Assembly: GCA_963759735.1 (NCBI GenBank)
Contig: CAVXAF010000007.1
Coordinates: 434,001-498,000 of the forward strand
DNA from: Hyphomicrobium_A sp963759735
GTDB lineage: Bacteria; Pseudomonadota; Alphaproteobacteria; Rhizobiales; Hyphomicrobiaceae
Length of the DNA stretch: 64,000 nt
Direction: 5' to 3'
Of this stretch, positions 27,615 to 36,900 are shown in pieces (positions within the stretch are counted from its first letter, which is position 1; each line of letters begins with the position of its first letter). The notes beneath the pieces were generated by a model. That model saw only the letters and a list, made by a program, of their open reading frames with translations, was not told where the DNA came from and did no database searches. The translations under genes were made by a program, and so were the position numbers.

Positions 27615-28466
27615 TCACGCCCGCCGCCGCAGCGTCAGGGTCGTCCACTCGCCGATCCGGTGGCGGCGCTGCAGGGTAAAGCCGTGCGCCACATAGGCAG
27701 CAATCACCGCCGGCGCCTCCGGATTGAGGATGCCTGACAGCACCACATAGCCGCCGCGGCGCAGGTTGGCAGCGACGGCGCCGGCCAGCCCCCGCAGGGG
27801 GCCGGCGAGAATGTTGGCGATGATCAGGTCGAAGGGCGCCGCCTGCCGCAACCAGGGGTGCTGCAGCCCCTCGGCGCAGGCGATGGCGATGCGCCGTTCG
27901 CCGTTGGCAATGGCGTTGGCGCCCGCCACCTCCACCGCCAGCGGATCGGAATCGGTGGCGATGACCTGGGCGCTGCGCAGAGCCCGCTGCGCGGCGATGG
28001 CGAGCACGCCCGAGCCGCAACCAAGATCCAGAACGCGGCGGAAGTGGTGCACGCGTGCCAGGCGGTCGATGGCAATGAGACAGCCGAGTGTCGTGGCGTG
28101 GTGCGCGGTGCCGAAGGCTTCTCCGGCGTCGACGAGGATGGCGCCCGGGCCGCGCGGGATGCGCTCGAGGTCGTGGCTGCCGTGCACCACGAAGCGCCCG
28201 GCGATAACCGGCGGCAGCGCCGCCTGCGAGATTGCGACCCAGTTGAGATCGGGGAGTTCCACGACGTCCATGGCGACGCGGAGGGAGGCGAGGGTGGCCG
28301 CGGCGGCATCGCGGCTCGCTGCATAGGCTTCGACCAGCCACGCGCCGGGGCCGTCCTCGAACAAGGTCACCGCGTCGAGTGCCGGCTCGTAGGCCTGCAG
28401 CGACGCTTCGAGCGCCTGCGCGGCGCCCAGATCGCCCGTGCGCGAGGATAGCTTAGTGCTGGCCAT
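27615..28466 (-). CDS. prmA: Ribosomal protein L11 methyltransferase PrmA
   Basis: Trimethylates ribosomal protein L11 with SAM. I start at ATG 28466 (MASTKLSSRTGDLG), giving 283 residues; the frame is open further upstream without conserved sequence. The variable N-terminal substrate-recognition domain is followed by the Rossmann methyltransferase core. That core has the GTAHHATTLGCL loop (the family has GTGxHxTT), motif I VLDLGCGSGVLAIAA, TDSDPLAV, and motif IV IIANILAGPL, where NILA is the PrmA signature. It lies 38 bases downstream of the DUF3754 gene and 74 bases upstream of pepP, all on the same strand, so a three-gene operon is plausible. Confidence 0.92.
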   Translation of the reverse strand: MASTKLSSRTGDLGAAQALEASLQAYEPALDAVTLFEDGPGAWLVEAYAASRDAAAATLASLRVAMDVVELPDLNWVAISQAALPPVIAGRFVVHGSHDLERIPRGPGAILVDAGEAFGTAHHATTLGCLIAIDRLARVHHFRRVLDLGCGSGVLAIAAQRALRSAQVIATDSDPLAVEVAGANAIANGERRIAIACAEGLQHPWLRQAAPFDLIIANILAGPLRGLAGAVAANLRRGGYVVLSGILNPEAPAVIAAYVAHGFTLQRRHRIGEWTTLTLRRRA

Positions 28467-28504
28467 GTTTTTGCTGCGCCTTGGCTGTCCGGCGCAGCAG
28501 TGCC

Positions 28505-29959
28505 TCAAGCCGTCGGCGCTGACAAGGGCGGCTCGTCGCCGGAGAACTCCATGCCCTCGGCGCTGAGCGGATCTGGCAGTTCGTCGAGGAAGGCATCCCA
28601 CTTGCAGTCGATGTGCAGCGCGCCGTCCTTCGGCTGCATCGCCTTCAGCACCCCGTCCGGCTGCTCGACGACCAGCCCATCGGCGATCAGGCGGTCCAGG
28701 GCGTCGGTGATGTCGAAGTCGACGCTGACCCCGAAGCTGGCGGCGAGATACTGCTCGATCGCCGCATCGATATCGGGGATGTCCTGGCGCCGCGCGTTCT
28801 CCTTGGTCAGCACGGCGTAGAGTAGCATCTCCTCCTTGATGTCCTCCTCTGCCGCACGCGCGGCGAGTTTCAGCATTACGCCGCGGTTGTCGGCCATGGC
28901 GTGGAAGTAGAGGTTTTGCGCCATCACCACCATGTAGCGCTGCTTCTGGTTCATGAAGTTGATGGCCTGGCGGAAGGCGATGCCGCCGAGACCCACGAGA
29001 GCGCCTGCGGCAGCGATGGGATTGGTGGCCAGCAGCGCGACCTTGCCGGCGGCGCCGACGACGCCGAGCCCGAGGCCGCCGCTCGCCGTCGCGCCAAGGC
29101 GCAGCTTGTCATACAGGCGGAAGCGCACGCGCGTGTTCGGGAACACCATCTCGAGATCGCTGCGCGGGATGTTCTTGAACAGCTTCATGTAGATGCAGGA
29201 CTCTTTGACCCCCGGCGGAATGCTCTCGCGCGCCCGCTTGACGATCTTCTCGGCCTCCCGCCGGCTGAGCTTCTGCTTGTCCATGACTTCGCGCACGTGG
29301 ACGTCCGAAGGCTTCACCTTGAACAGCAGGAACAGGCGCTGGAACGTGGGGGTGTCGAAATTCTCTCGCAGATAGAACTTGTGCCAGCGGCGGCGCTGGT
29401 CGCGCCGCGTCGAAGCCCCGCGGTAGTAGAGCATCACCTCGTCGAACACTTCGAGGTCGACCTGCAGATCGAGCCCGTAGGCGGAATCGCTCGTCAGGAT
29501 CTGTTCGACGTCGGTGTGGTCGATCTGCACGTAGTTGGCCTGCTTGAGGATGCGCTGCATCCCCTCCACCACGCGTGACTGCATCACCGCCCGCTCATCG
29601 GGCGTGAAGGTGCGAGTCATCAGCAGGTCGCTGTCGGGGCTGAACGGCTCGTAGGTTTCCTCCAACTCGTGCAGCTGCGCATTGTACTGTTGGCGGCGCC
29701 AGTGATCGAGGTAGCGGAATAACCGCCGTGCCTCCTTCGCCTGCCCGCCGGGCCAGGCCGTCGGCGAGGTGAGGCGGTCGAGCAGGGCAAAGCGGGTGAC
29801 GGGAATGAAGCGTTCGCGGCCGCGCGCGCTCTCGGGCATCACGGCATCGAAAGCGGAGACCGCGGCTGTTTTTGTGTCGGCGGCGGGGGCACTGCCGGTC
29901 AAACGCGCCATGAAGCCGGGCGCGGCGGGCGGCGCGGCCTGCACGTCGGTTGAAGACAT
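28505..29959 (-). CDS. DUF3754 (TMEM143-like) membrane protein of unknown function
   Basis: A 484-residue protein I recognise as resembling the DUF3754/TMEM143 family; no biochemical function is established. The N-terminal ERFIPVTRFALLDRL is the family motif. The central part is charged and helical, with LMTRTFTPDE, DVEQILTSDSAYGL and a conserved MLYYRGASTRRDQRRRWHKFY stretch. A Gly/Ala-rich hydrophobic hairpin (about residues 291-325: LGLGVVGAAGK and ALVGLGGIAF) looks membrane-inserted. After it comes MNQKQRYMVVMAQNLYFHAMADNRGV, also a family feature, then an acidic C-terminus. No signal peptide. It is upstream of prmA on the same strand. Confidence 0.65.
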   Translation of the reverse strand: MSSTDVQAAPPAAPGFMARLTGSAPAADTKTAAVSAFDAVMPESARGRERFIPVTRFALLDRLTSPTAWPGGQAKEARRLFRYLDHWRRQQYNAQLHELEETYEPFSPDSDLLMTRTFTPDERAVMQSRVVEGMQRILKQANYVQIDHTDVEQILTSDSAYGLDLQVDLEVFDEVMLYYRGASTRRDQRRRWHKFYLRENFDTPTFQRLFLLFKVKPSDVHVREVMDKQKLSRREAEKIVKRARESIPPGVKESCIYMKLFKNIPRSDLEMVFPNTRVRFRLYDKLRLGATASGGLGLGVVGAAGKVALLATNPIAAAGALVGLGGIAFRQAINFMNQKQRYMVVMAQNLYFHAMADNRGVMLKLAARAAEEDIKEEMLLYAVLTKENARRQDIPDIDAAIEQYLAASFGVSVDFDITDALDRLIADGLVVEQPDGVLKAMQPKDGALHIDCKWDAFLDELPDPLSAEGMEFSGDEPPLSAPTA

Positions 29960-30258
29960 GATGGGCTCCCCTCAATCACGCGAATGCCACCTGCGCGGTG
30001 CTCCACAAGCACCTGCGCGCCCTCGACCTTCTAGGGTCGAAGGGCTTCGATTGTCGAGACTTGGCGGGCGCGGCCGGCCTTTTTGGGGCGCCGTTGTGGC
30101 AGCAGGCTGCCGCTGCAGCCTCGAACGCTAGAAGAAGCGGCCGTGCGAGTGCGATATCCAACCCAATCTTTGCGTTGATAACGCACATACTTGCCACAGT
30201 CGCGCCGCTGTTCACCATAAGAACGGAACCGTGCTTACCAACGTGAGAGGGCATAGCG
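29960..30258. other. Divergent intergenic region, no feature identified
   Basis: About 300 bases between the divergent DUF3754 and J-domain genes. No conserved coding sequence or RNA was recognised. Promoters for both genes should lie here. The only clear signal is GAGAGGG (30246-30252), the ribosome-binding site of the plus-strand gene. Confidence 0.5.
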
Positions 30259-31656
30259 GTGCGTTTGGTTTCCCGCTTTTCTTGGTTGTTGGCCCTGGGG
30301 ATTTCGTCGTTTTTCCCCGCTGAGGCCCATGAGCGGCTGGTCATGCCGTTCAGCTGCGACGTCGATGGCGGCGAGGTTCGCCTGTCGGCCGCCGCAGAAA
30401 CGAGCTACCGCATCGTCGGTGGCCGCGACGAACACACCGTCACCACCTGCATGCCGTCGAATTCAGCCGGCTGCCGCACGGTCATGGCGCATCGATTCAC
30501 CATCGCCTGCCAGGGTGGTGCCGTCGCCTGGATGCGCATTGCCGCCGCCATCCGGGGCGCTTCCGCCAATCGCGCCTGGATCGAAGACGGCCGGCTCAAT
30601 CTGGTGATGCCGGCGCATGGCGACCTCGAGGCGCAGATGCCCTGCCGCCCGGCCGCTGCTTCGGCGGGAGCCAACCAGCACCACGTCGTGCTCAGCGGCG
30701 ACTGTCTTCCGTGGGCCCGCCGCGCCGCTTTCGAACATCTGGTCCTGCCTGACGGCTTTGCGCCGGTCGGAGAACTTGGTGCGCGCCTCATGGTCGGCGC
30801 CGCCGCCGACGAGTTCGCGGACGGCTCGCCGGTGCCGCGGCTGATACCGGTGGCGATGACGGCCGGCGAGATCACCATCGCCAAGACCGACCCCAACGCC
30901 GAATTGCGGCCCGGCCCCCGCCGCGCGTCGTTCGATGCGGTGCTGGAACCCGATCTGGCCAGCGAGAACTGGATCACCGTCGTTCATTCCGGCGCCGACG
31001 CAGCGATCATCCCGCCCAAAGAGGAAGGCAGCCGCACCTGGGCGTGGCTGCTCGTCATTGCATCTTCCGCGGCGATAGCGCTACTGCTGGCGGCACGCTT
31101 GGTCCCGGCCCTGCGCGCCCGTTCGGCTCGCGCCACCAGCTTGAGCCTGGCACGCAGCGACCTGTCGCTCGGCAATGCCTCCAAGGCGATAGAAGCGCTG
31201 GTGCAGCAGACCGAAGTGGCGGCACGGAAGCTCAAGGGCGCTGGTCCGTTGCGCGAGGTGCTGCAGGCTGAGCTGAACTTGGTGCGCGAGCGTCTCGCCA
31301 ACATCGAGAAGCAGGCTGCCAGAGGGGAGCTCGCACCCGACAAGTCGGCGCTGCAGTTTCGCGGGTTGGTACGCGAACTGGAGCGCATCCGGCGCATCGT
31401 CGACAGCGCGCTAGCCAGCCTTTCGGGAACCAGGAAATCGACGACACTGCCGCGCACGACCAGTGAGGCCTACGAGGTGCTCGGGGTCAACGCCGAGGTC
31501 AGTGCCGGTGTCTTGAAGAAAATCGTCGATGCCTTGCGCATGAGCTGGCACCCCGACCATGCTCGCGACGCCGACGACCGCATGCTGCGCGAAGATCGTA
31601 TCCGGCAGATCAACATTGCCTGGGATCTGATCAACGGAAAACGCGAGGCCGCCTGA
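30259..31656 (+). CDS. Membrane-anchored protein with periplasmic domain and C-terminal cytoplasmic J domain
   Basis: Starts with GTG at 30259 behind GAGAGGG. The 465 residues show an N-terminal signal-like segment (residues 1-23, ending AEA), a roughly 235-residue region with several cysteines and no family I recognise, a membrane helix (260-283), a helical region likely to be coiled coil (about 300-385), and a C-terminal DnaJ-like domain (403-462). That domain carries the HPD tripeptide (431-433) needed to stimulate Hsp70 ATPase. The topology predicts the J domain in the cytoplasm, recruiting DnaK to the membrane in response to, or in support of, something periplasmic. The J domain has an unusual SAGVLKKIVDALRMSW helix II. 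Function unknown. Confidence 0.75.
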   Translation: MRLVSRFSWLLALGISSFFPAEAHERLVMPFSCDVDGGEVRLSAAAETSYRIVGGRDEHTVTTCMPSNSAGCRTVMAHRFTIACQGGAVAWMRIAAAIRGASANRAWIEDGRLNLVMPAHGDLEAQMPCRPAAASAGANQHHVVLSGDCLPWARRAAFEHLVLPDGFAPVGELGARLMVGAAADEFADGSPVPRLIPVAMTAGEITIAKTDPNAELRPGPRRASFDAVLEPDLASENWITVVHSGADAAIIPPKEEGSRTWAWLLVIASSAAIALLLAARLVPALRARSARATSLSLARSDLSLGNASKAIEALVQQTEVAARKLKGAGPLREVLQAELNLVRERLANIEKQAARGELAPDKSALQFRGLVRELERIRRIVDSALASLSGTRKSTTLPRTTSEAYEVLGVNAEVSAGVLKKIVDALRMSWHPDHARDADDRMLREDRIRQINIAWDLINGKREAA

Positions 31657-31668
31657 TCGGGCGGCCTC
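31645..31668. terminator. Shared hairpin terminator between convergent genes
   Basis: A perfect 9-bp stem, GAGGCCGCC (31645-31653) and GGCGGCCTC (31660-31668), with a 6-base loop that contains the stop codon of the J-domain gene. It lies between that gene and the convergent bactofilin gene and could serve both strands. No U-tract follows, so efficiency is uncertain. Confidence 0.5.
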
Positions 31669-31700
31669 TGCAATATCTACCGCTGAAGCAAAATGTACGA

Positions 31701-32171
31701 TCAGCCGTAAGCGCGCATCTGGTCGTTGGTCGGCTCGAGCTGCGGGGCAACCTCTGCAGCATTCGTGACCTTGCGCGAGCGGCCGTCGAAGCTGGCGCCC
31801 TGCTCGATGGTCAGCAGCTGGCTGTGGATGTCGCCCTCGACCTTGGCGCTCGGATGCAGCACGACACTGGCGCCGAGGATGGCTCCATTCACCTTGCCGA
31901 AGACGCGGACGCTGTCGGCGGCGATCGAGCCGTTCACGACAGCGTGCTCGCCGACCACAAGCTCAGCGCAGTGCAGATCGGCGGCGATGGCGCCGTTGAT
32001 GCGCAACGAACCCTTGCAGCGCACGGTGATCGACTGCCCTTCGATCGACATATCCTGGCCGATGACGGATTCTGCCGCGCTGTCCGATGGCGGGGCGATG
32101 GCCGGCCGCGCTGTAACGTCGTTGGCGACCACGGTGAGTGTCTTAGGATCGTGCTTACGCTGAAATACCAT
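31701..32171 (-). CDS. Bactofilin family protein
   Basis: A 156-residue cytoskeletal protein of the bactofilin (DUF583) family, which forms nucleotide-independent filaments and scaffolds cell-wall or stalk synthesis at the membrane. The core (about 40-135) is the expected right-handed beta-helix built from short repeats such as VRCKGSLRINGAIAAD, VVGEHAVVNGSIAAD and VRVFGKVNGAILG. Unstructured N- and C-terminal tails flank it. The start is ATG at 32171. It is divergent from pcm. No M23 peptidase gene, the common bactofilin partner, is adjacent. Confidence 0.9.
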   Translation of the reverse strand: MVFQRKHDPKTLTVVANDVTARPAIAPPSDSAAESVIGQDMSIEGQSITVRCKGSLRINGAIAADLHCAELVVGEHAVVNGSIAADSVRVFGKVNGAILGASVVLHPSAKVEGDIHSQLLTIEQGASFDGRSRKVTNAAEVAPQLEPTNDQMRAYG

Positions 32172-32359
32172 GACGAACTCCCTCGGCTAATGATCCGCCG
32201 TTAGGAAGCCGCGCCGGCGTGGTGGAATTATGATTGATCAGCGGATAGTTGAACGCGCCGGGCACAATTTGCGCCCCGCCGTCCGCGCCGTAGAGTAGCC
32301 CCGCGGCCGCTGCATGCCTGGCCATCGCGCTGTCGCTTGTCTGCACGGAGCTCTTGCCC

Positions 32360-33034
32360 ATGGCCGACGCACCAGATCATCCTCGCGCCCAGGAGCGATG
32401 CCGGATGGTGGATGAGATCGTCACGATCGCGCGCTCGGCAGCGGACGTCCGGCACCCAGTGCTCGACGAGCGCGTGCTGGCGGCGATGCGGCGCGTTCCG
32501 CGTCACGCCTTCGTACCACCCGACCAGCAGCACGCCGCCTATCGCAATCGGCCGCTGCCCATCGGCGATGCGCAGACCATCTCGCAGCCCTATATCGTCG
32601 CCCTGATGACCGACCTTCTACGGCTCGATGCCGGCGCCAAGGTACTGGAGATCGGCACCGGCTGCGGCTACCAGACGGCGGTGCTGGCGGAGATCGCCCG
32701 GCATGTCTACAGCATCGAGATCATCGACAGCCTCGGGCGCAGCGCCGCCGCGACGTTGGCGCAGCTCGGCTACGGGAACGTCGAGACGCGCATCGGCGAT
32801 GGTTACCAGGGCTGGCCTGAGGCGGCCCCGTTCGACGCCATCATCGTTACCGCGGCACCCGACCACATCCCGCTGGCGCTCACCGCGCAGCTAAAGCTCG
32901 GCGGGCGCATGGTGATACCCGTCGGCACGCTCGACCAGGACCTGATGGTGGTCACCAAGAATGCCGACGGCACCACGTCCAATGAGCTCATCGTGCCGGT
33001 GCGCTTCGTGCCCCTGACGCGTGCCGGCGATTAG
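32360..33034 (+). CDS. pcm: Protein-L-isoaspartate O-methyltransferase
   Basis: Repairs damaged proteins by methylating isoaspartyl residues with SAM. I start at ATG 32360 (224 residues), with GGAG ten bases upstream; TTG 32354 is also in frame. Family features are RHAFVPPDQQHAAYRNRPLPIG at the N-terminus, the QTISQPYIVALMTDLL segment, SAM motif I VLEIGTGCGYQTAVLAEI, and the C-terminal LKLGGRMVIPVG. No frameshift. Its stop overlaps, by four bases, the stop of the convergent secreted-protein gene at 33031. Confidence 0.94.
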   Translation: MADAPDHPRAQERCRMVDEIVTIARSAADVRHPVLDERVLAAMRRVPRHAFVPPDQQHAAYRNRPLPIGDAQTISQPYIVALMTDLLRLDAGAKVLEIGTGCGYQTAVLAEIARHVYSIEIIDSLGRSAAATLAQLGYGNVETRIGDGYQGWPEAAPFDAIIVTAAPDHIPLALTAQLKLGGRMVIPVGTLDQDLMVVTKNADGTTSNELIVPVRFVPLTRAGD

Positions 33035-33429
33035 TCGTCCCACGTCCATGCAAGGTCTGTCTGCTTGTAGTCGAAGGTCCGCTCGGGCGCCTTCTCGTCG
33101 TTGGCGTCGATCTCGGCGCTGTCCTGATCGTAGAAGTGCACCGTGCCGTCGATGTGCAGCTTACGCTCGCCGATCGCGCAGTCGAAAGGCACCGCCCGCG
33201 CGCCGCTGATTTCGGTCCACTGCCCACCGAACCGCGCGCCGCTGCAGGTCACCGCATCCGCCGTAAGCTTCTGCTTGGCGAGTTCGGCGTTGATCTCCGC
33301 GATAAGCTTGGCGTTGTCCTTGAGCTGATCCATCACATCGGTGAGCGGGATGCTGCCGCCGGCATAGGCCGTGCTGACATGGAGCACGAGCAAAGAGCAA
33401 AGGCCGATTGTGGTGCGAAGGGTGCGCAT
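33031..33429 (-). CDS. Small secreted protein of unknown function
   Basis: 132 residues starting ATG 33429. The first 23 residues form a typical Sec signal peptide ending in TAYA, so the mature protein is probably periplasmic. The mature part has an amphipathic helix (VMDQLKDNAKLIAEINAELA), two cysteines (TCSGARFGG and PFDCAIG) that could form a disulfide, and an acidic C-terminal segment ending AWTWDD. No family recognised. It precedes trxA on the same strand in map order but is separated from it by a strong hairpin, so the two are not cotranscribed. Confidence 0.6.
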   Translation of the reverse strand: MRTLRTTIGLCSLLVLHVSTAYAGGSIPLTDVMDQLKDNAKLIAEINAELAKQKLTADAVTCSGARFGGQWTEISGARAVPFDCAIGERKLHIDGTVHFYDQDSAEIDANDEKAPERTFDYKQTDLAWTWDD

Positions 33430-33470
33430 GCTCGCCAGCTTAGCAGCCGCGTACGGAGCGTGAAAACGAA

Positions 33471-33495
33471 AAGGCCCCGCTCATGGCGGGGCCTT
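33471..33495. terminator. Strong hairpin terminator downstream of trxA
   Basis: A perfect 10-bp stem, AAGGCCCCGC (33471-33480) and GCGGGGCCTT (33486-33495), with a 5-base loop. On the minus strand it follows the trxA stop by 22 bases and ends in a short T/A-rich stretch; the A-rich flank GAAAACGAAAA gives TTTT on the minus strand. It fits a rho-independent terminator for the addB-addA-trxA unit. Confidence 0.8.
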
Positions 33496-33517
33496 CATAA
33501 AACGGATGTGGCGAGCG

Positions 33518-33841
33518 TCAGGCGACCGAGGAGTTGATCCAGTCCTCGAGCTTCTTCTTCTGCACCAGGGCGCCGGTGTGCTGCGCGGTAACCTTGCCAT
33601 CCTTGAACAGGATCAGCGTCGGCATGGCGCGGATGCCGTACTTGCCGGTGACGCCGGGGTTCTGGTCGACGTCGAGCTTCACGACCTTGAGCTTGCCCTC
33701 CATCTCCTTGGCAACCTGGTCGAGCGCCGGGGCCATGGCCTTGCAGGGGCCGCACCATTCCGCAAAAAAGTCCACGAGAACCGGTTCCGTGGACTTCAAG
33801 ACCTCCTGCTCGAAGGTGTTGTCGGAGACTGCATTCGCCAT
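33518..33841 (-). CDS. trxA: Thioredoxin
   Basis: A 107-residue cytoplasmic thiol-disulfide reductant. The active site WCGPC (Cys30, Cys33) lies in DFFAEWCGPCK, the buried Asp is in VLVDFF, and the cis-proline is in IRAMPTLILFKDG. No signal peptide, so it is cytoplasmic TrxA rather than a periplasmic relative. The start ATG 33841 follows an AAAGGAGAAAA ribosome-binding site. It lies 65 bases downstream of addA on the same strand, an arrangement common in alphaproteobacteria. Confidence 0.97.
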   Translation of the reverse strand: MANAVSDNTFEQEVLKSTEPVLVDFFAEWCGPCKAMAPALDQVAKEMEGKLKVVKLDVDQNPGVTGKYGIRAMPTLILFKDGKVTAQHTGALVQKKKLEDWINSSVA

Positions 33842-33906
33842 GTGTTTTTTCTCCTTTGGATGCGCGGCAGCCGCGGCAGCGGACCGGCACCTCTTCGAGC
33901 GGGAAG

Positions 33907-36900
33907 TTAGGAATGACCCCCGCTAGCGTCAAGGTGAGTTACGTCGAGATCCCAAAGTCTGGCCGTGTATTCGTCGAGCATCAGATCCGGGATCGGCATG
34001 ATTCGCGGCCCGTCGGTCCATAGCAGCGCAGTCTTAATGACCCGCCCTGCATATATTTTGCGCAGTGCCAGGCGATAGGCGGCGAGCTGGAATAAATAAG
34101 CCGCTGCAACCTGATCGACCTGGCGCGGGGGCGGCCGGTTGGTCTTGTAGTCGACAATGAGCACTTCATCGGCGAGTTCGACCACGCGATCGAGCTGTCC
34201 GATCAGCCGCAACGGCGGCCCCTTGCCCTTGGGGTTGGGAATGAGCGCCACGATCGGCACCTCGGCACGGCTTTGCGGCCCGAACAGCGGAGCGAACTCG
34301 GGCGCCTGCAAGACCGCCAGCGTTTCCGTCGCGATATTGCGGCGAACGCCCGCCGACAGAGCGGTCCCGCGGGCATCGAGGAAGCTGGTCGCGGCGCGTT
34401 CCCAGCCGGCGGCCGGCAGCGTCGGCAGATGCTGCAGCAGGGCGTGGGTCAGCGTGCCGCGCAGGAAGCGGTGGTCGGTCGATTGCGCGGCGGGTGGCGG
34501 CGCCGGCGGCTCTTCGTGCAGCGCGCTGCGGCGCGCAGGCTGCGCGACCAGCGGCTCGCCCGTCTCGTCGGGCGCGTAGGCTTCAAGCCGCGAAGGTGCC
34601 AGCGGCACCGACAGCGCCACCTCGCGCGGCGCCGGCCGGCTCGCCCACTCGGGCAGGGCGGCGACGGCAGCGCCTTGCTTCTGGCTGCTCTCGCGCGGTT
34701 TGGGATTAGCGGACTGCGGCTCGGCGATGCGGCGCACCTTGGCTCCGCCGTGTCCTTCGCCGTCCTTAAGTTGGTCGCCGAGCGCTGAGCTGATCAGCTC
34801 ATACCAGCAGCCGGCCGACTGCCCGTTCTTGCCTTCGAAGCCCGCGACGTACAGCCGGTCGCGCGCACGCGTCATGGCGACGTACAGCAGCCGGTTGCGT
34901 TCCTCGGTTTCGCGGCGGACCCGCTCCTGCTTGGCCGTCGTGATGGCCGCGTGCCCGCTGGTGCCCTTCACGCTCCACACGAATGGCTTTCCGTCGGTGC
35001 CCTCGGGCAGCGCCAGGCAATCGAGCTCGAACAGCGTTGCCACCGGGCCGCCGGTTGCCGTGGAACAGGTGTCGGGCAGGAACACGATGGGCGCTTCGAG
35101 GCCCTTGGCGCCATGCACCGTCATCACGCGCACCTCGTTGCGCCCGTGCTCCATGTCGCGCTTCACCTCGCGGTCGGCTTCGCGCAGGTAGGCGAGGAAG
35201 CCAGTGAGCGAGGGTGGCGCAGCGTCATCGTAGCTGAGCGCCAGATTGAGGAATTCATCGATCGGGTCGGCGGCTTCCGGGCCGAGGCGGGCGAGCAGCT
35301 TGGCACGCCCGCCCTCGCGATCGAGGATCGAGGCGAAGAACTCGAACGGTGGCACGAAGTCGGCGCGCGAACGCCAGCGCTTCAAGGTATCGGCAGCGGC
35401 GCGGAAGCGCGGGTCGTCGCCGGCGCGGTCGATGAGCGACTTCCACAGCATGCCCTTGCGGCCCACGGCGAGGGCCATGAGGTCGTCGTCGGTCAGGCCG
35501 ATGAGCGGGCTCTTGAGCACCTCGGCGAGCGATAGGTCGTCCTCGGGCAGCGTCAGGAAGTCGCCGAGCGAGAGCAGGTCCTCGACGGCGATCTGGTCGC
35601 TGAGGCGCAGGCGGTCGGCACCGGCGACGTCGATCTTCAACGCCTTCAGCGCGGCCACCATCGGTCCGGCAAACGGTCGCCGCTTGCGCACCAGGATGAG
35701 AATGTCGCCGGCGGTGATCGGGCGGCCTTCCGAGGCCAGCATCTCTCCACTGTCGAGCCATGCGCGGATTGTCGCCGCGATGCGCTCGGCCAGCCGCTCG
35801 GCCGGCGCGCGCGCCGCCTCCTCTTCCAGCGGCGTCCACGCATCGACGGTGGGGGCGTCGTCCGCCACTTCGGTCGGCCACACTTCGACGAGGCCGCCGT
35901 GGCCCATGCGGTGCACGCCGTGGCGCACGATGGCGGCCGCCGCCGTCAGGCCGGGCGTTCGGTGAGGGTCGGCGAACACGGCATCGACCGCGGCCAGCAC
36001 CGGCGACACGGTGCGGAAAGACAGATCGAGCGGAATGCGCTGCCAGTTGAGCCCGGCGGCGCGCGCCATCTCGGCGAAGGCGCGACCCATGGCGTCGAAC
36101 TGGACGAGGTCTGCCCCCTGGAAGCTGTAGATCGACTGCTTCTCATCGCCGACGACGAACAGCGTGCGCACCTCGCTGCGCGCCCCGGCGTCGCCAAAGA
36201 ACTCCGTCGCCAGCGATTTGACGATCTGCCATTGCTCGGGGCTCGTATCCTGCGCCTCGTCGACGAGGATGTGGTCGATGCCGCGGTCGAGCTTGAACAT
36301 CACCCACGAGGCCAGCTCTTGGCCGCCGAGCAGGTAGACGCTCTTAGCGATCAGATCCTCGTAGTCGAGCGCGGCGCGGCGCGCTTTTGCCAGCGTGTAG
36401 CGCTGCAGCACGGCGGCGGCCAGCCGATGTAAGGCAATCGTCGCGTCGATGGCGCGCAGCCCGCGGCGCTCTTCGACGTGCCCCATGAACGCCGCCTGCG
36501 CCAGGCCCACCGCCGCATCGATGCCAGCGTGTTGGGTGGCAAGGCTCTTGGTCATCAGTTTCGCGCGTGGCTTGCCGTCGGTGCAGAAGTATTTCTCCAG
36601 CGCTGCGGCGCGGCCCGCGGTTGAACGCGCCGCCAGCGCGGCGGCAACATGCTGCGCCATCTTCTGATCGGTGGCCGTGCCGCCGCTCAGCGCGCCGCGC
36701 AAGGTCGTCAGCTGCGCGTCGCCGATGACGTCGGCGAGGTCGCTGTCGACGTCCGCCACCGTAATGTCCTGGCGCACCTTGAAGGCGCGCCGGTAGGCAG
36801 CCTCGAGTCCGGTAAATTCGTCGTCGTGCTGGCCGAGGTCGATGCGCGTGGCGCTGACCAGCCACCGCCGCTGATTGAGGGCGGACCGTAGCACGTCGTC

